A stretch of 64,000 bases of DNA, from contig CANQOK010000005.1 of the NCBI GenBank assembly GCA_947625465.1, positions 27,566 to 91,565 of the forward strand. Direction: 5' to 3'. How positions within the stretch are numbered: position 1 is the stretch's first letter; the number at the start of each line of letters is the position of its first letter. Below, piece by piece: positions 34,080 through 43,659 of this stretch. The notes under the pieces are model-generated. The model did not search any database, had not been told where the DNA came from, and saw only the letters and a list, made by a program, of their open reading frames with translations. A program made the position numbers and the translations under genes. Source of the DNA: an uncultured Lachnospiraceae bacterium. GTDB lineage: Bacteria; Bacillota; Clostridia; Lachnospirales; Lachnospiraceae.

Positions 34080-34709
34080 CTACTGGTCATAATATTCCAG
34101 TTTGCTGACGGAAACCTCATAGGCAATCTGTTTCCGGGTTTCTTCTTCACTGATCTTTTTGACATACTCTCTGCTCTGAACCCGCCCCCAGATCTGGATC
34201 CTGCCTCCGACCTGAAAGCTCTGCGCGTATCTGGCGTTTCTGCCCCACGCGATGCAGGGTATGTAATCCGATTTTCCATACGGCCGGTTGACCGCCACCA
34301 GCAGATCCGCGATTTCCCGTCCCAGCGGTGTTTTGCGGTAAATCGGCGCTTTGCAGATAAATCCGTCCAGAAAGATCTGGTTGGTTCTGCCGGATTCCAG
34401 ATTTTCGTCCACGAACATCCATTCCCTTACAAAAATGGATAATACCAGCCTGTTTTTTGTACCTTCATGCCTGTTATAAGAGCGAAACTGCCCCGCAACC
34501 TCTACCAGCTGTCCGCGGCAGTCCTCCGTCACATCTACCAGCCGTTCCGATACCATAAGCGGAATGATATCCACCAGCTCGCTCAGCCGGTTCACCGCGA
34601 TATCCACCAGATAAAATCCCTCTCCGAACACTTCATGACTGTATCGGAATTCGGATACGATCTCACCCGCGACACTGACTCTGTTATTTTCAATTACCTT
34701 ATCTACCAT
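34080..34709 (-). CDS. Single-stranded DNA-binding (SSB-family) protein with two OB-like units
   Basis: A 209-residue protein that appears to contain two successive OB-fold units. The first spans residues about 5-105 (VSVAGEIVSEFRYSHEVFG, GQLVEVAGQFRSYNR), the second about 115-185 (IFLDGFICKAPIYRKTPLGREIADLLVAVNRPYG with the SSB-like PCIAWGRNARYAQSF and IQIWGRVQSREYVKK). Only the second looks like a canonical SSB core, and there is no acidic C-terminal tip for partner binding, so this is not the housekeeping SSB. ATG at 34709 follows AAGGAG. It is downstream of sigG and the ylmC-like gene, which hints at a role in sporulation or DNA handling. Confidence 0.7.
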   Translation of the reverse strand: MVDKVIENNRVSVAGEIVSEFRYSHEVFGEGFYLVDIAVNRLSELVDIIPLMVSERLVDVTEDCRGQLVEVAGQFRSYNRHEGTKNRLVLSIFVREWMFVDENLESGRTNQIFLDGFICKAPIYRKTPLGREIADLLVAVNRPYGKSDYIPCIAWGRNARYAQSFQVGGRIQIWGRVQSREYVKKISEEETRKQIAYEVSVSKLEYYDQ

Positions 34710-34726
34710 TGGTATTTCTCCTTCCA

Positions 34727-34993
34727 TCATTCACTTCTTCCCTTTCCACTTTTCACTGCTTCTTCCCGCACTGCCACAAGAATAATGTCGGGACCGATCT
34801 GCTTAATACATGGATACGGAATAATGTATTCCTCTTCCTTTCCGAATATGCCGCAGAACTTGCTCGGTCCCGGCACGATAATTGCCTGTATACATCCCGT
34901 ACAAATATCAAATTCCAGATCAGCCACAAACCCCAGCCGTCTGCAGTCGCATTCATTGATCACTTCTTTCTGCCGCAGATCAAACATCCGCAT
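34727..34993 (-). CDS. YlmC/YmxH family sporulation-associated protein (PRC-barrel)
   Basis: An 88-residue protein with the compact PRC-barrel-like fold of YlmC/YmxH: FDLRQKEVINECDCRRLGFV, then DLEFDICTGCIQAIIV, and closing YIIPYPCIKQIGPDIILV. It is regularly found next to sigG in spore formers, as here. The biochemical role is unknown. ATG at 34993 is picked because GGAGGAG lies just upstream; the ATG two codons later is possible. Confidence 0.85.
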   Translation of the reverse strand: MRMFDLRQKEVINECDCRRLGFVADLEFDICTGCIQAIIVPGPSKFCGIFGKEEEYIIPYPCIKQIGPDIILVAVREEAVKSGKGRSE

Positions 34994-35078
34994 ACGCCGT
35001 CTCCTCCGTATCCCGACATTCCGTATCAATGTCGCCTTTCCATACAGCATATGCGCTTTTTCCGTGTTTGTGCCTGCC

Positions 35079-35858
35079 TTAATCCTTCAAAAAGTTCCGC
35101 ATGGTCTTTAATGCGTTTTTCTCCAGCCGGCTGACCTGTGCCTGCGAAATTCCGATTTCTTTTGCTACCTCCATCTGCGTCTTTCCGTTAAAAAACCGCA
35201 TATCAATGATCATTCGTTCCCGTTCCGGCAGTTTTTCCATTGCGTCCTGCAGCGCGATCTCTTCCACCCATTTTTCTTCTCTGTTTTTCTTATCGCTGAT
35301 CTGGTCCAGCACATACAGCGTATCGCCGCCCTCCTGATACACCGGCTCGTAGATGGAAACCGGGCTCTGAATGGCATCCATAGAATATACGATCTGTTCG
35401 GCGTCAATTCCGATCTCCGCCGCGATCTCGCTGATCGCAGGCTCCCGCTGCTTCTGCTTCATCAGGGTTTCGCGCGCATAAATTGCCTTATAGGCAATAT
35501 CCCGCAGGGAACGACTGACTCGGATACTGTTATTATCCCGCAGATACCGGCGTATTTCCCCGATGATCATGGGCACCGCATAGGTAGAAAACTTTACCTG
35601 CTGACTCAGATCAAAGTTGTCGATCGCTTTGATCAGTCCGATACATCCGATCTGAAACAGGTCATCTACGTTTTCATTACTGTTTCCGAAGCGTTGGATA
35701 ATGCTGAGAACCAGTCTCAGGTTTCCGTAGATAAACTCCTCTCTGGCCTCCTGATTGCCCTTTGCGATCTCCTCTAGCAGTTCCTGTTTCCGTGCCTGAC
35801 TGATCAACGGCAGCTTTGCCGTATTCACACCGCATATTTCTACTTTATAAAGTGCCAT
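35079..35858 (-). CDS. sigG: RNA polymerase sporulation sigma factor, late forespore
   Basis: A 259-residue sigma-70 family factor. The N terminus VEICGVNTAKLPLIS is diagnostic for SigG. Region 2 is NLRLVLSIIQRF and DDLFQIGCIGLIKAIDNFD, and region 4 ends with an HTH (TQMEVAKEIGISQAQVSRLE). SigG drives late forespore genes such as SASPs, one of which is in this window. It follows sigE by about 100 bases, as in Bacillus. ATG follows GGAGGGAAATCAG. Confidence 0.96.
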   Translation of the reverse strand: MALYKVEICGVNTAKLPLISQARKQELLEEIAKGNQEAREEFIYGNLRLVLSIIQRFGNSNENVDDLFQIGCIGLIKAIDNFDLSQQVKFSTYAVPMIIGEIRRYLRDNNSIRVSRSLRDIAYKAIYARETLMKQKQREPAISEIAAEIGIDAEQIVYSMDAIQSPVSIYEPVYQEGGDTLYVLDQISDKKNREEKWVEEIALQDAMEKLPERERMIIDMRFFNGKTQMEVAKEIGISQAQVSRLEKNALKTMRNFLKD

Positions 35859-35956
35859 CCTGATTTCCCTCCGTACCTGACATTTTCATCTCGGCAAATG
35901 GTAATCCACCACTTTCTACCTAAAATGATTCACCGTTTAGAGGGCTTTTATACGCA

Positions 35957-36697
35957 TTATTGGAACCTTAAAATTTCCTTTTTTAACCTTTTCATAATCC
36001 GTTTTTCAAGCCGCGAAATATACGATTGGGAAATCCCCAGTAAATCCGCCACTTCCTTCTGCGTCATTTCATTTCCTTCCTCTGAATTGAGTCCGTACCG
36101 AAGCTCTACAATGGTACGTTCCCGCTTTGTCAAATGGCTGACAGCTTTTTTCAAGAGATTTTTCTCCACTTCATCTTCCATATTTCTGGAGATTACATCC
36201 TCATCCGTACCGAGAATATCGGACAATAACAGTTCATTTCCATCCCAGTCCACGTTCAGCGGTTCGTCAAAAGACACTTCCATTTTATTTTTGCTGGTTC
36301 TGCGCAGATACATTAGGATCTCATTTTCGATACACCGGGAAGCATAAGTCGCGAGCTTGATGTTTTTTTCAGGATTAAACGTATTGATCGCTTTGATCAG
36401 TCCGATTGTTCCGATCGAGATCAAATCTTCCACACCGACTCCCGTATTGTCGAATTTTTTTGCTATGTATACGACCAGACGCAGATTGTGTTCAATGAGA
36501 ATGCTTTTTGTCTCTGCGCTGTCCCCTTCTGCCAGTCCGCAGATCAGCCTCTGCTCTTCCCCGGATTCCAGAGGCGGCGGCAGGACATCTGTTCCCCCGA
36601 TATAATGAATATCTCCCTGCTTCGGAAATACGAAACTTCGTATGGAAGGAATGATCTTCAGCTGAATTCTCTTTGGTATGGATACCTTAATCACCAT
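35957..36697 (-). CDS. sigE: RNA polymerase sporulation sigma factor, early mother cell (pro-form)
   Basis: A 246-residue sigma factor. The first 20-30 residues ([15 protein letters not shown]) form the hydrophobic/basic pro-sequence removed by SpoIIGA. Region 2 has [15 protein letters not shown] and [17 protein letters not shown]; region 4 has [23 protein letters not shown] at 36697 is right because AAGGAG precedes it and lies within the end of spoIIGA; the longer frame is spurious. The spoIIGA stop TAG is one base from the sigE ATG, so the protease and its substrate are translationally coupled. Confidence 0.96.
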   Translation of the reverse strand: MVIKVSIPKRIQLKIIPSIRSFVFPKQGDIHYIGGTDVLPPPLESGEEQRLICGLAEGDSAETKSILIEHNLRLVVYIAKKFDNTGVGVEDLISIGTIGLIKAINTFNPEKNIKLATYASRCIENEILMYLRRTSKNKMEVSFDEPLNVDWDGNELLLSDILGTDEDVISRNMEDEVEKNLLKKAVSHLTKRERTIVELRYGLNSEEGNEMTQKEVADLLGISQSYISRLEKRIMKRLKKEILRFQ

Positions 36698-36698
36698 A

Positions 36699-37493
36699 CT
36701 AACACTCCTTATTATCCATCGCTGCCGGATGCAGCAGCATCTGATACTCCTTTCTGCCGGATAATTCTCCCGGATAAATTGCCAATATCGGTTTCTCAAT
36801 TGTAGTTTCTCCTGTTTCCCCTTTAATAACCAGGTCATCTACGGTTTTTCCAAACAAAATACCCTGTTTTTTTCCGACCGAATGGTATGGAATCACCCAT
36901 GCGCCTTTCGGTTCCGGCTGTTCTTTTGTAAGCTGTTCCCACACCCGCATATCTATGATATGGACCGGTCTTTGGGTGATGGGCTCCGTAAGGCTGTTTC
37001 CGGTATCCAGCAGTGCCGTTACCGCTATCTCCCGTTCCAGATAGCGAACGACCACCCGATACCGTTTTGTCAGGCTTCTTCTCTGCCGCAGCAGTCTGCC
37101 AAAGCCATATGTCATTCCCAACAGAATCAGGACAGACAGGACAAGAATCAGCAGACGGTTATTGCTGTAGCGAATCGCCGTATTCATAACTCCGCTGCAC
37201 AGACAGGCCGCGCCGTAAAAAATCACCGGCAGTTTCCAAAACTGCTTCTTATCCGCTCCGGGATAAGCGATTTTGACCATCAGAACAGATGCCAGCGGCG
37301 TTATCGCCGTCAGCACGATCCAATCCGGCATTTGCAGGACCAGTACGATGCAGCTGTAAACCCCGCCAATCACAGCGCCGGTACAAAGCCCGGCAAATCG
37401 GATCCGAACTCCACTGACTTTTCCGGTGACATACAACAGCAGCATATCCATCAGAAAATTCACTAAAAAGTAGTGATCCAGATAAATAATCAT
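36699..37493 (-). CDS. spoIIGA: Sigma-E processing aspartyl protease
   Basis: A 264-residue membrane protease. About five helices fill residues 1-130 ([21 protein letters not shown] is the typical start), and the C-terminal cytosolic domain contains the aspartyl protease motif ALLDTGNSL, one per monomer, so it acts as a dimer. It cleaves pro-SigE after engulfment signals from the forespore. The next gene is sigE, one base away. A promoter with an unusually long spacer lies upstream (37529-37561). Confidence 0.95.
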   Translation of the reverse strand: MIIYLDHYFLVNFLMDMLLLYVTGKVSGVRIRFAGLCTGAVIGGVYSCIVLVLQMPDWIVLTAITPLASVLMVKIAYPGADKKQFWKLPVIFYGAACLCSGVMNTAIRYSNNRLLILVLSVLILLGMTYGFGRLLRQRRSLTKRYRVVVRYLEREIAVTALLDTGNSLTEPITQRPVHIIDMRVWEQLTKEQPEPKGAWVIPYHSVGKKQGILFGKTVDDLVIKGETGETTIEKPILAIYPGELSGRKEYQMLLHPAAMDNKEC

Positions 37494-37528
37494 TTGATTT
37501 CCCCTGGGGTTCCCTCCTTACCCGACCA

Positions 37529-37561
37529 ATTATAGTAGTTTCTGTTTTCTTTTTTTGTCTA
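37529..37561 (-). promoter_or_regulatory. Putative Spo0A-type spoIIG promoter with long spacer
   Basis: TATAAT at 37529-37534 is perfect, but the nearest -35-like element TAGACA (37556-37561) is 21 bases away. The spoIIG promoter of Bacillus subtilis is known for a 22-base spacer that only Spo0A-P can rescue. Weak 0A-like elements TTTTGTCCGTC (about 37574-37584) and TGTCGA (37619-37624) lie upstream. Confidence 0.5.
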
Positions 37562-37670
37562 AATCTGACTGCTGACGGACAAAATTTATCGGGAAAATCC
37601 TACAGAAACATTCAAAAATCGACAGTTTCATAAAATCTGTCTCCTGTGAAAACCCAGTTTCCCGCAAAAC

Positions 37671-37713
37671 AAAAGAAGCTATCTGAGAATATAAATCTCA
37701 GATAGCTTCTTTT
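37671..37713 (-). terminator. Intrinsic terminator after ftsZ
   Basis: A perfect 18-bp stem starting AAAAGAAGCTATCTGAGA with a 7-base loop, with TTTTGTTTTG downstream on the minus strand. It separates the dcw cluster from spoIIGA. Confidence 0.92.
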
Positions 37714-37745
37714 GGCTGAATATTAAATTACGGATAACGTCCGTT

Positions 37746-38912
37746 TTATTTCTTCTGCAGGAAGTCAGGAATCTTTAACGACTTCTCTTCCACATGACGC
37801 TCCGGTTTCACAGACCTGTTAAAATTAAAGGTCGTCTTGGGAGCTGCCTGCGCTTCCGGACTCCGGTTCGCGTTAAATCCGTTGCCGGCGCTGAAATTCG
37901 AAGCCTTGCTTGCCTGATAATTAAAACCGATGGATTTCGGTGCTCTCGTATTATGATCCATCTGGCTGTCCAGACCGGTTGCCATAACAGTGATCGTACA
38001 TTCATCCGGATATGTATCGTCATATCTTGCGCCGAAGATGATATTCGCATCTTCACCCGCAAGTTCCTGAACATAGCTTGCAGCGTCGTTTGCTTCCATC
38101 AGGCTGATATCGCCCGAGATGTTAATGATCACATGGGAAGCTCCGGAAATCGTAGTCTCAAGCAGCGGACTGGTTACTGCCATCTGTACCGCGTCAGCAG
38201 CCTTCTCGTCTCCCTTTCCTACGCCGATTCCGATATGCGCGATTCCCTTGTCCTTCATTACGGTCTGCACATCCGCGAAGTCCAGATTGATCAGGGACGG
38301 TACATTGATCAGATCCGTAATCCCCTGTACGGACTGCTGCAGTACCTCATCCGCCTTCTTCAATGCTTCCGGCATGGTCGTCCTTCTGTCTACGATCTCA
38401 AGCAGCTTGTCGTTTGGAATGACAATCAGGGTATCGACAGCCTGTCTCAGCTTTTCAATGCCTTCCAGCGCATTATTCATACGGGTTCTGGATTCAAACT
38501 TAAACGGCTTGGTTACGACGCCGACCGTCAGCGCGCCCATTTCCTTGGCAAGACCTGCCACAACAGGAGCTGCGCCGGTTCCGGTACCGCCGCCCATACC
38601 GCAGGTTACAAATACCATATCCGCGCCCTGCAGCAGTTCGCCGATCTCCTCTACATTCTCTTCGGCTGCCTTCTGTCCAACATCGGGCTGCGCGCCCGCG
38701 CCCAGTCCCTTCGTCAGCTTCTCGCCGATCTGCAAAGTCTTCGGAGCCTTACAACGGGCCAACGCCTGCTTGTCCGTATTCACGCCTATGAACTGTACGC
38801 CCCCAATATTCTCGTCAATCATTCTATTCACGGCATTATTGCCGGCACCGCCAACACCTACAACAATAATCTTTGCGCTATCATCCGTATCGTTTGTCTT
38901 AATTTCAAGCAA
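37746..38912 (-). CDS. ftsZ: Cell division protein FtsZ
   Basis: A 388-residue tubulin-like GTPase. Signatures: [15 protein letters not shown], the tubulin loop [10 protein letters not shown], and NLDFADV before the T7 region. The last residues [14 protein letters not shown] are the conserved C-terminal peptide that binds partner proteins. It forms the Z ring at mid-cell and, in sporulation, at the pole. The start is TTG at 38912, 8 bases after AGGAGG. It is the last gene of the dcw cluster, has its own candidate promoter and ends at a strong terminator. No ftsA precedes it. Confidence 0.97.
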   Translation of the reverse strand: MLEIKTNDTDDSAKIIVVGVGGAGNNAVNRMIDENIGGVQFIGVNTDKQALARCKAPKTLQIGEKLTKGLGAGAQPDVGQKAAEENVEEIGELLQGADMVFVTCGMGGGTGTGAAPVVAGLAKEMGALTVGVVTKPFKFESRTRMNNALEGIEKLRQAVDTLIVIPNDKLLEIVDRRTTMPEALKKADEVLQQSVQGITDLINVPSLINLDFADVQTVMKDKGIAHIGIGVGKGDEKAADAVQMAVTSPLLETTISGASHVIINISGDISLMEANDAASYVQELAGEDANIIFGARYDDTYPDECTITVMATGLDSQMDHNTRAPKSIGFNYQASKASNFSAGNGFNANRSPEAQAAPKTTFNFNRSVKPERHVEEKSLKIPDFLQKK

Positions 38913-38985
38913 GGGTTTGTCCTCCTTATTAATTAATTATTCTCTTTGTATAACATAATCTATGTATTTATACACATATATTTTT

Positions 38986-39014
38986 ATAATATAATCTTTT
39001 TTAAAAAATATCAA
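38986..39014 (-). promoter_or_regulatory. Candidate ftsZ promoter
   Basis: TTGATA at 39009-39014 and TATTAT at 38986-38991, 17-base spacer, in a very AT-rich gap between divIB and ftsZ. AT-rich DNA makes chance matches more likely. Confidence 0.5.
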
Positions 39015-39023
39015 TATGTATTT

Positions 39024-39767
39024 TTATTTTTTTTCAGTTTTCTTGCTGTTTTCCAGCTGAAACGTGTATTCGCCGTCTTCCTGATAAACTGTCATATCCA
39101 GTGTTCCCGCCTTTTTCGTATCCATATGGGGTAAAATATCATGCAGATCCGACATTTTCTCGTTCAGATAATCATCATTTCCCAACGCAACCTTTGCCGC
39201 ATCTATGATCAGCGTGATCGCAAACGTGTCCGAAAGCTGGATCCGCTGCACCTGCATTTCATACTTATCGATCATCTGTGTAACCGCCAGCAGGTCGGAA
39301 AAAACATCGGGATCCTGAATCGGAAGTTTTTCATTTAAGACCACATATTCAAAATGCAGGCCCCGCACTTCGGGAATCTTCTCCGGCGCTTCCGAACTGC
39401 TTCCGATCACGACTCCGTCTTTATCGAAATACATATAGTTTCCCATATATTTAAAATATCCGATCTTCTTTTTTTCATAAACGGTTATCTTTAGTTCCTT
39501 CCAGGACACAATCTCCAGATCGTAGGTTTCCACATTTGCAACCGTTTCTTTCTGATTGGTAAGTTTATGAAACAGAACCATTCCCAGCGAGCGGTCCAGC
39601 TTTGACGGAAACACCTGATCAATAACCGTTTCCTGCGCCAGCTGTTCATTTCCCTCTACTACGATCACCTGAAAATGCAGGACAAAAAACAGTACTGCCG
39701 CCGCTGTCAGCAAGACCAGCGGAATTATAATGGCAATCATTGTTTTGATACCGATTTTCTTTTTCAT
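39024..39767 (-). CDS. Cell division protein DivIB/FtsQ
   Basis: A 247-residue bitopic protein: short cytosolic start, one helix (MIAIIIPLVLLTAAAVLFFVL), a POTRA-like unit (FQVIVVEGNEQLAQETVI) and a beta domain (VSWKELKITVYEKKKIGYF, YFDKDGVVIGSS). It fits the DivIB/FtsQ place in the dcw cluster, between murA and ftsZ. It recruits FtsL/DivIC and later septal synthases. ATG at 39767 is favoured, about 11 bases after GGTGAGG; GTG at 39785 is the alternative. Confidence 0.85.
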   Translation of the reverse strand: MKKKIGIKTMIAIIIPLVLLTAAAVLFFVLHFQVIVVEGNEQLAQETVIDQVFPSKLDRSLGMVLFHKLTNQKETVANVETYDLEIVSWKELKITVYEKKKIGYFKYMGNYMYFDKDGVVIGSSSEAPEKIPEVRGLHFEYVVLNEKLPIQDPDVFSDLLAVTQMIDKYEMQVQRIQLSDTFAITLIIDAAKVALGNDDYLNEKMSDLHDILPHMDTKKAGTLDMTVYQEDGEYTFQLENSKKTEKK

Positions 39768-39794
39768 AAAAGTCAGAACCCTCACCTGCCTTTA

Positions 39795-41057
39795 TCATGT
39801 GATCCTGCTTATTTCGGCCCCCAGACTGCGCAGATCGCCGGCGATATCCTCATATCCCCTGGCAATATAGCCGTTGTCCTCAATCCGTGTCGTTCCTTCT
39901 GCCAACAGGGCCGCCGTCAGCAGCGCGGCTCCGCCGCGCAGTTCCCGGGATGTCACCTGCGCGCCATGCAGTTTCCCGCCGCCGTGAATCCGGATCCGAT
40001 TCGGAGACAGGGTTTCAATCACAGCCCCCATGCGTTTCAGTTCCGGCACAATACGAAAACGGTTCTCAAAAATCGTCTCATCCACATCTGCATCCCAGCC
40101 GGTTCCCGCAAGCACAGCCGTAAATACCGACTGCAGATCCGTCGGAAACCCGGGATAAGGCGCGGTGCTGATACACACATAGCCGCCTGTGTTCTGCGGC
40201 TGTTTTGTAATCCGGATCCGGTCTGTCTCACAGGATATCTTACAGCGCAGTGTCCTGCACAGCCGGATCGGTGCCTGCAGTTCTTCCGGTGAAATGCCGT
40301 TTATCGCGACACAGCCGCCCGTACCCGCCACGGCAGCCAGATAAGTGCCTGCCACGATCCGGTCTCCCGGCACATCGTACACCGTATCTTTCAATTCCCT
40401 GACGCCCCGGATATAAAAATGCCCGTCTTTTTTCCATGAAATCCTGGCGCCTGCCGCGTTTAAAAACGCGCACAGCGAAGTGATCTCCGGCTCTACAGCC
40501 GCGTTCTCGATTTCCGTCTCCCCGTCAGCCAGGACGGAAGCCAGGATCACATTTTCCGTCGCGCCTACGCTGGGAACCGGAAAAGAAATTTTGTTTCCCC
40601 TGAGCCGATCTGCCCGGCATTGGATTTTGCTGCCTGTACAGACAATCTTCGCGCCCAGACGCTCCAAGCCGTACAGATGCAGGTCAATGGGCCGCAGACC
40701 GATCATACAGCCGCCCGGGGCATAGATCTCCGCGCTCTGAAACCGATTTAAAAACGGTCCCAGAAACAAAACGGAAGAACGCATCTTCTCATAATAGGAA
40801 TCCGCAAGCGGTTTCCAGACAAGCGCCCTGGTGTCGATCACAACCTGATTTCTGTCCTTCCATTCTATCTGACCGCCCATAGCCGTGATCATGGCAAGGG
40901 CAGTATGCACATCCGTAATCGACGGACAGTGATTCAATACGGTAACCCCTCTGTGCAGTACCGTCGCCGCAATGACCGGCAGCGCAGTATTTTTGGAACC
41001 CTGGATCCGAATCGCACCAAAGAGGCTTTTTCCGCCTGTTACCCGATAAATGTCCAA
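39795..41057 (-). CDS. murA: UDP-N-acetylglucosamine 1-carboxyvinyltransferase
   Basis: A 420-residue enzyme of the EPSP-synthase fold. Conserved parts are IRIQGSKNTALPVIAA (active-site Lys) and YAPGGCMIGLRPIDLH with the catalytic Cys that fosfomycin would modify. It starts peptidoglycan precursor synthesis by adding enolpyruvate to UDP-GlcNAc. The start is TTG at 41057 after GGAGGTAGCGGC. It lies between ftsW and divIB, where many Firmicutes have murG or murB. Confidence 0.94.
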   Translation of the reverse strand: MDIYRVTGGKSLFGAIRIQGSKNTALPVIAATVLHRGVTVLNHCPSITDVHTALAMITAMGGQIEWKDRNQVVIDTRALVWKPLADSYYEKMRSSVLFLGPFLNRFQSAEIYAPGGCMIGLRPIDLHLYGLERLGAKIVCTGSKIQCRADRLRGNKISFPVPSVGATENVILASVLADGETEIENAAVEPEITSLCAFLNAAGARISWKKDGHFYIRGVRELKDTVYDVPGDRIVAGTYLAAVAGTGGCVAINGISPEELQAPIRLCRTLRCKISCETDRIRITKQPQNTGGYVCISTAPYPGFPTDLQSVFTAVLAGTGWDADVDETIFENRFRIVPELKRMGAVIETLSPNRIRIHGGGKLHGAQVTSRELRGGAALLTAALLAEGTTRIEDNGYIARGYEDIAGDLRSLGAEISRIT

Positions 41058-41131
41058 GCCGCTACCTCCGCAATACCATATATCCTATCGTATTCCAAAG
41101 CAGCCTGCCCTGTTACCGGTATCCGCCTTCG

Positions 41132-42265
41132 CTATTGCACCTTGATCCCCCGGGAGACAGACAAAACCAATCCCATTTCCGCCAGCAAAAACAAAATCGA
41201 GGTGCCGCCGTAACTGATAAACGGCAGCGTAACGCCCGTATTGGGTATGGTATTTGTTACAACGGCAATATTTAAGATCACCTGCAGCGCTATATGTCCC
41301 ATCACGCCAACCACCAGTAAAGCGCTGAACAGATTCGGCGCATTGTTGGCAATGATCATGAACCGCCAAAGCATGAACAAAAAGAGCAGGATAACGCAGA
41401 CAGCGCCAAACAGGCCCAGTTCTTCACAAATGATCGTAAAGATCATGTCATTCTGCGCTTCGGGGATAAAGCCCATTTTCTGCAGACTCTGCCCCAATCC
41501 TTTTCCGAAGATCCCGCCGGAGCCGATCGCATACAGGCCCTGCAGCACCTGAAATCCGCCGTCCTGCGGATAAAGTTCCGGATTTTTCCAGACTTCGATC
41601 CGCGTCATACGGAACCCGCTGCCAAAGAGGATAAAGGCCAGAATGCCCACTACGGCAACCCCCGCTATCACCAGAAACGGTTTGTATTTCGGACTGGCGA
41701 CAAACAGCATGATAAACGCGATCCCCATAATGATGATCGCCGTACTCAGATTTTCCGTTACGACTGCCACGGCAACAACCGCCGGCAGGATCAGCGCGAA
41801 GATTTTCACCAGGTTTTTCCAGTCTGAAATCTTTCCGGCCGTTTTACTAATGATAAACGCGAGGAAAATGATAACCGCCAGCTTTACAAATTCCGCCGGC
41901 TGTACGCTGGTTACGCCCAGATTCAGCCAGCGTCTCGCGCCATTGGCCTCGTATCCCAGCGGCGTCAGTACCAGCAGCACAGATAGGATTGATGCGATAT
42001 AGATCGGAAACGCCAGTTTTTCGATCCGTTCATATCCGAACCAAATGACAAAAGCCATTCCGGCCAGCCCTAAGATCGTAGCAAAGATCTGTTTATTTAG
42101 ATAATAGCTTCCGCTCCCGAATTTCAGCTGCGCCGTATAGGAACTGGTGCTGTAAAGCATAACAAGTCCAAAGCACAGCAGAAAGATAATGATGAACAGC
42201 AGACTGTAATCAAAAAATCTTCCGTTTTTTGTTTTATGGATCCTGGTCTTTTGCCCTTTCGCCAT
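41132..42265 (-). CDS. ftsW: SEDS-family peptidoglycan polymerase FtsW
   Basis: A 377-residue membrane protein with about ten helices. SEDS motifs seen include the start of helix 1 (LLFIIIFLLCFGLVMLYSTS), RRWLNLGVTSVQPAEFVKLA and the late INIAVVTNTIPNTGVTLPFISYGG-type block near residue 350. Its position after murD marks it as FtsW, the septal glycosyltransferase, and not RodA. ATG at 42265 follows AAAGGAACGGAT; its first bases come just after the murD stop. Confidence 0.93.
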   Translation of the reverse strand: MAKGQKTRIHKTKNGRFFDYSLLFIIIFLLCFGLVMLYSTSSYTAQLKFGSGSYYLNKQIFATILGLAGMAFVIWFGYERIEKLAFPIYIASILSVLLVLTPLGYEANGARRWLNLGVTSVQPAEFVKLAVIIFLAFIISKTAGKISDWKNLVKIFALILPAVVAVAVVTENLSTAIIIMGIAFIMLFVASPKYKPFLVIAGVAVVGILAFILFGSGFRMTRIEVWKNPELYPQDGGFQVLQGLYAIGSGGIFGKGLGQSLQKMGFIPEAQNDMIFTIICEELGLFGAVCVILLFLFMLWRFMIIANNAPNLFSALLVVGVMGHIALQVILNIAVVTNTIPNTGVTLPFISYGGTSILFLLAEMGLVLSVSRGIKVQ

Positions 42266-42281
42266 ATCCGTTCCTTTCTGC

Positions 42282-43637
42282 CTAAAGCGCATTTACATAT
42301 TCTTTAAACAACTTTCCTCTTTCTTCATAGCTTTTAAACATATCCCAGCTTGCGCATGCCGGCGACAGCAATACCGCCTCTCCGGCTTTTGCCTCCTTTG
42401 CGCAGAACGCCACGGCGTCCTGTAACGAATCCGTCATTACAATTTCCGTAAATCCCTGTTTCCTTGCGGCCGCTGCAATCTTATCTTTTGTCGCGCCCAG
42501 AAGGACCAGCTTTTTAATCGTGGTCCCAAAGACTGCGATCCAATCGCCATAATCGGAACCCTTGTCATATCCGCCCGCGATCAGATAAGTCGGACGGCTC
42601 ATCGCCTTTACCGCCTGAATCGAGGCGTCCGTATTGGTCCCCTTGGAATCATTGTAATACATGACGCCGTTCTTGGTCGCCACATATTCGATTCGGTGCT
42701 CCACGGCCCGAAATGTATGGATAACCCGGCGGATCACTTCCATCGGCACTCCCATATGCCGTGTGATCAAAACGGCTGCCAGCACATTCTCTACATTATG
42801 CATGCCCACCAGATTCATCTCATCCACAGCCAGGATTCGTTCGGGGATTCCGTTCTCCGCATAATACATAACGCCGTCCTCATAATACGCGCCGTTTTCC
42901 AGTCTGCGCCTGCTGCTGAAATAACAGATCTGCGCCCGGATACCGGAAGCAGCCGCCCGCAGCCTTTCATCTTCATAATTTAAAACACAGTAATCATCCG
43001 GCGTCTGATTCTTCGTCACGGAAAGCTTTACTGCCGTATAATTTTCCATCGTATAGTGCCGGTTTAAGTGATCCGGCGTGATATTCAGGATCGCGGATAC
43101 CACGGGATGAAACGTATGAATAGATTCCAGCTGAAAACTGCTGATCTCCGCCGCCGTCACCGACTGTTCCGTCATGTCCAAAGCGACAGATGTATAGGAA
43201 ATCCCGATATTTCCCACCACAAAGGTACTGCCATAATAAGCTTTGAAAATCTCGCCCGTCAGGGCAGTCGTCGTCGTTTTTCCGTTGGTCCCGGTAATCG
43301 CGGCCACTCTTCCGGCCCCACATACATAAGCCAGTTCCACTTCTCCCCAGATCGGCACGCCCTGCTCTCGGACACGGCTGACAAACGGCGCGTCAATAGC
43401 GATCCCGGGGCTTAACACCATGAGATCGGTACAATTGATCACAGCCTGCGGCAGTTCGCCCAGTACGACTTCAGTCCGGGTATCCCCTCCGAGTTTCCGC
43501 AGAATATCCTCCCGATTCAGTTTTTCATTGCTGTCATATACAATGACAGCCGCTCCTTTTTTCAGCAAAAGCTTTGCCGCACCGATTCCGCTGATGCCGC
43601 TCCCTGCTACCAGACAGGTCATATTGTTAAAATCCAT
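42282..43637 (-). CDS. murD: UDP-N-acetylmuramoyl-L-alanine--D-glutamate ligase
   Basis: A 451-residue Mur ligase. An N-terminal Rossmann part (CLVAGSGISGIGAAKLLLKKG), the ATP loop AITGTNGKTTTTALTG, the NITPDHLNRH motif and the C-terminal YNDSKGTNTDASIQA motif are all present. It adds D-Glu to UDP-MurNAc-Ala in the cytosol. ATG at 43637 has AAGGATGG at good distance; ATG four codons upstream (43649) abuts the site and is less likely. Confidence 0.95.
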   Translation of the reverse strand: MDFNNMTCLVAGSGISGIGAAKLLLKKGAAVIVYDSNEKLNREDILRKLGGDTRTEVVLGELPQAVINCTDLMVLSPGIAIDAPFVSRVREQGVPIWGEVELAYVCGAGRVAAITGTNGKTTTTALTGEIFKAYYGSTFVVGNIGISYTSVALDMTEQSVTAAEISSFQLESIHTFHPVVSAILNITPDHLNRHYTMENYTAVKLSVTKNQTPDDYCVLNYEDERLRAAASGIRAQICYFSSRRRLENGAYYEDGVMYYAENGIPERILAVDEMNLVGMHNVENVLAAVLITRHMGVPMEVIRRVIHTFRAVEHRIEYVATKNGVMYYNDSKGTNTDASIQAVKAMSRPTYLIAGGYDKGSDYGDWIAVFGTTIKKLVLLGATKDKIAAAARKQGFTEIVMTDSLQDAVAFCAKEAKAGEAVLLSPACASWDMFKSYEERGKLFKEYVNAL

Positions 43638-43659
43638 TTTTATTTCCATCCTTATGCTG

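Noticed and set aside
37530..37640. 32-codon minus-strand ORF in the spoIIGA leader with an AGGAGA site
   Set aside because: It overlaps the promoter region and has no recognisable similarity; probably chance.
37794..38936. 380-codon plus-strand frame opposite ftsZ
   Set aside because: Antisense shadow of ftsZ; no ribosome-binding site, no recognisable domain, composition follows the complement of FtsZ codons.
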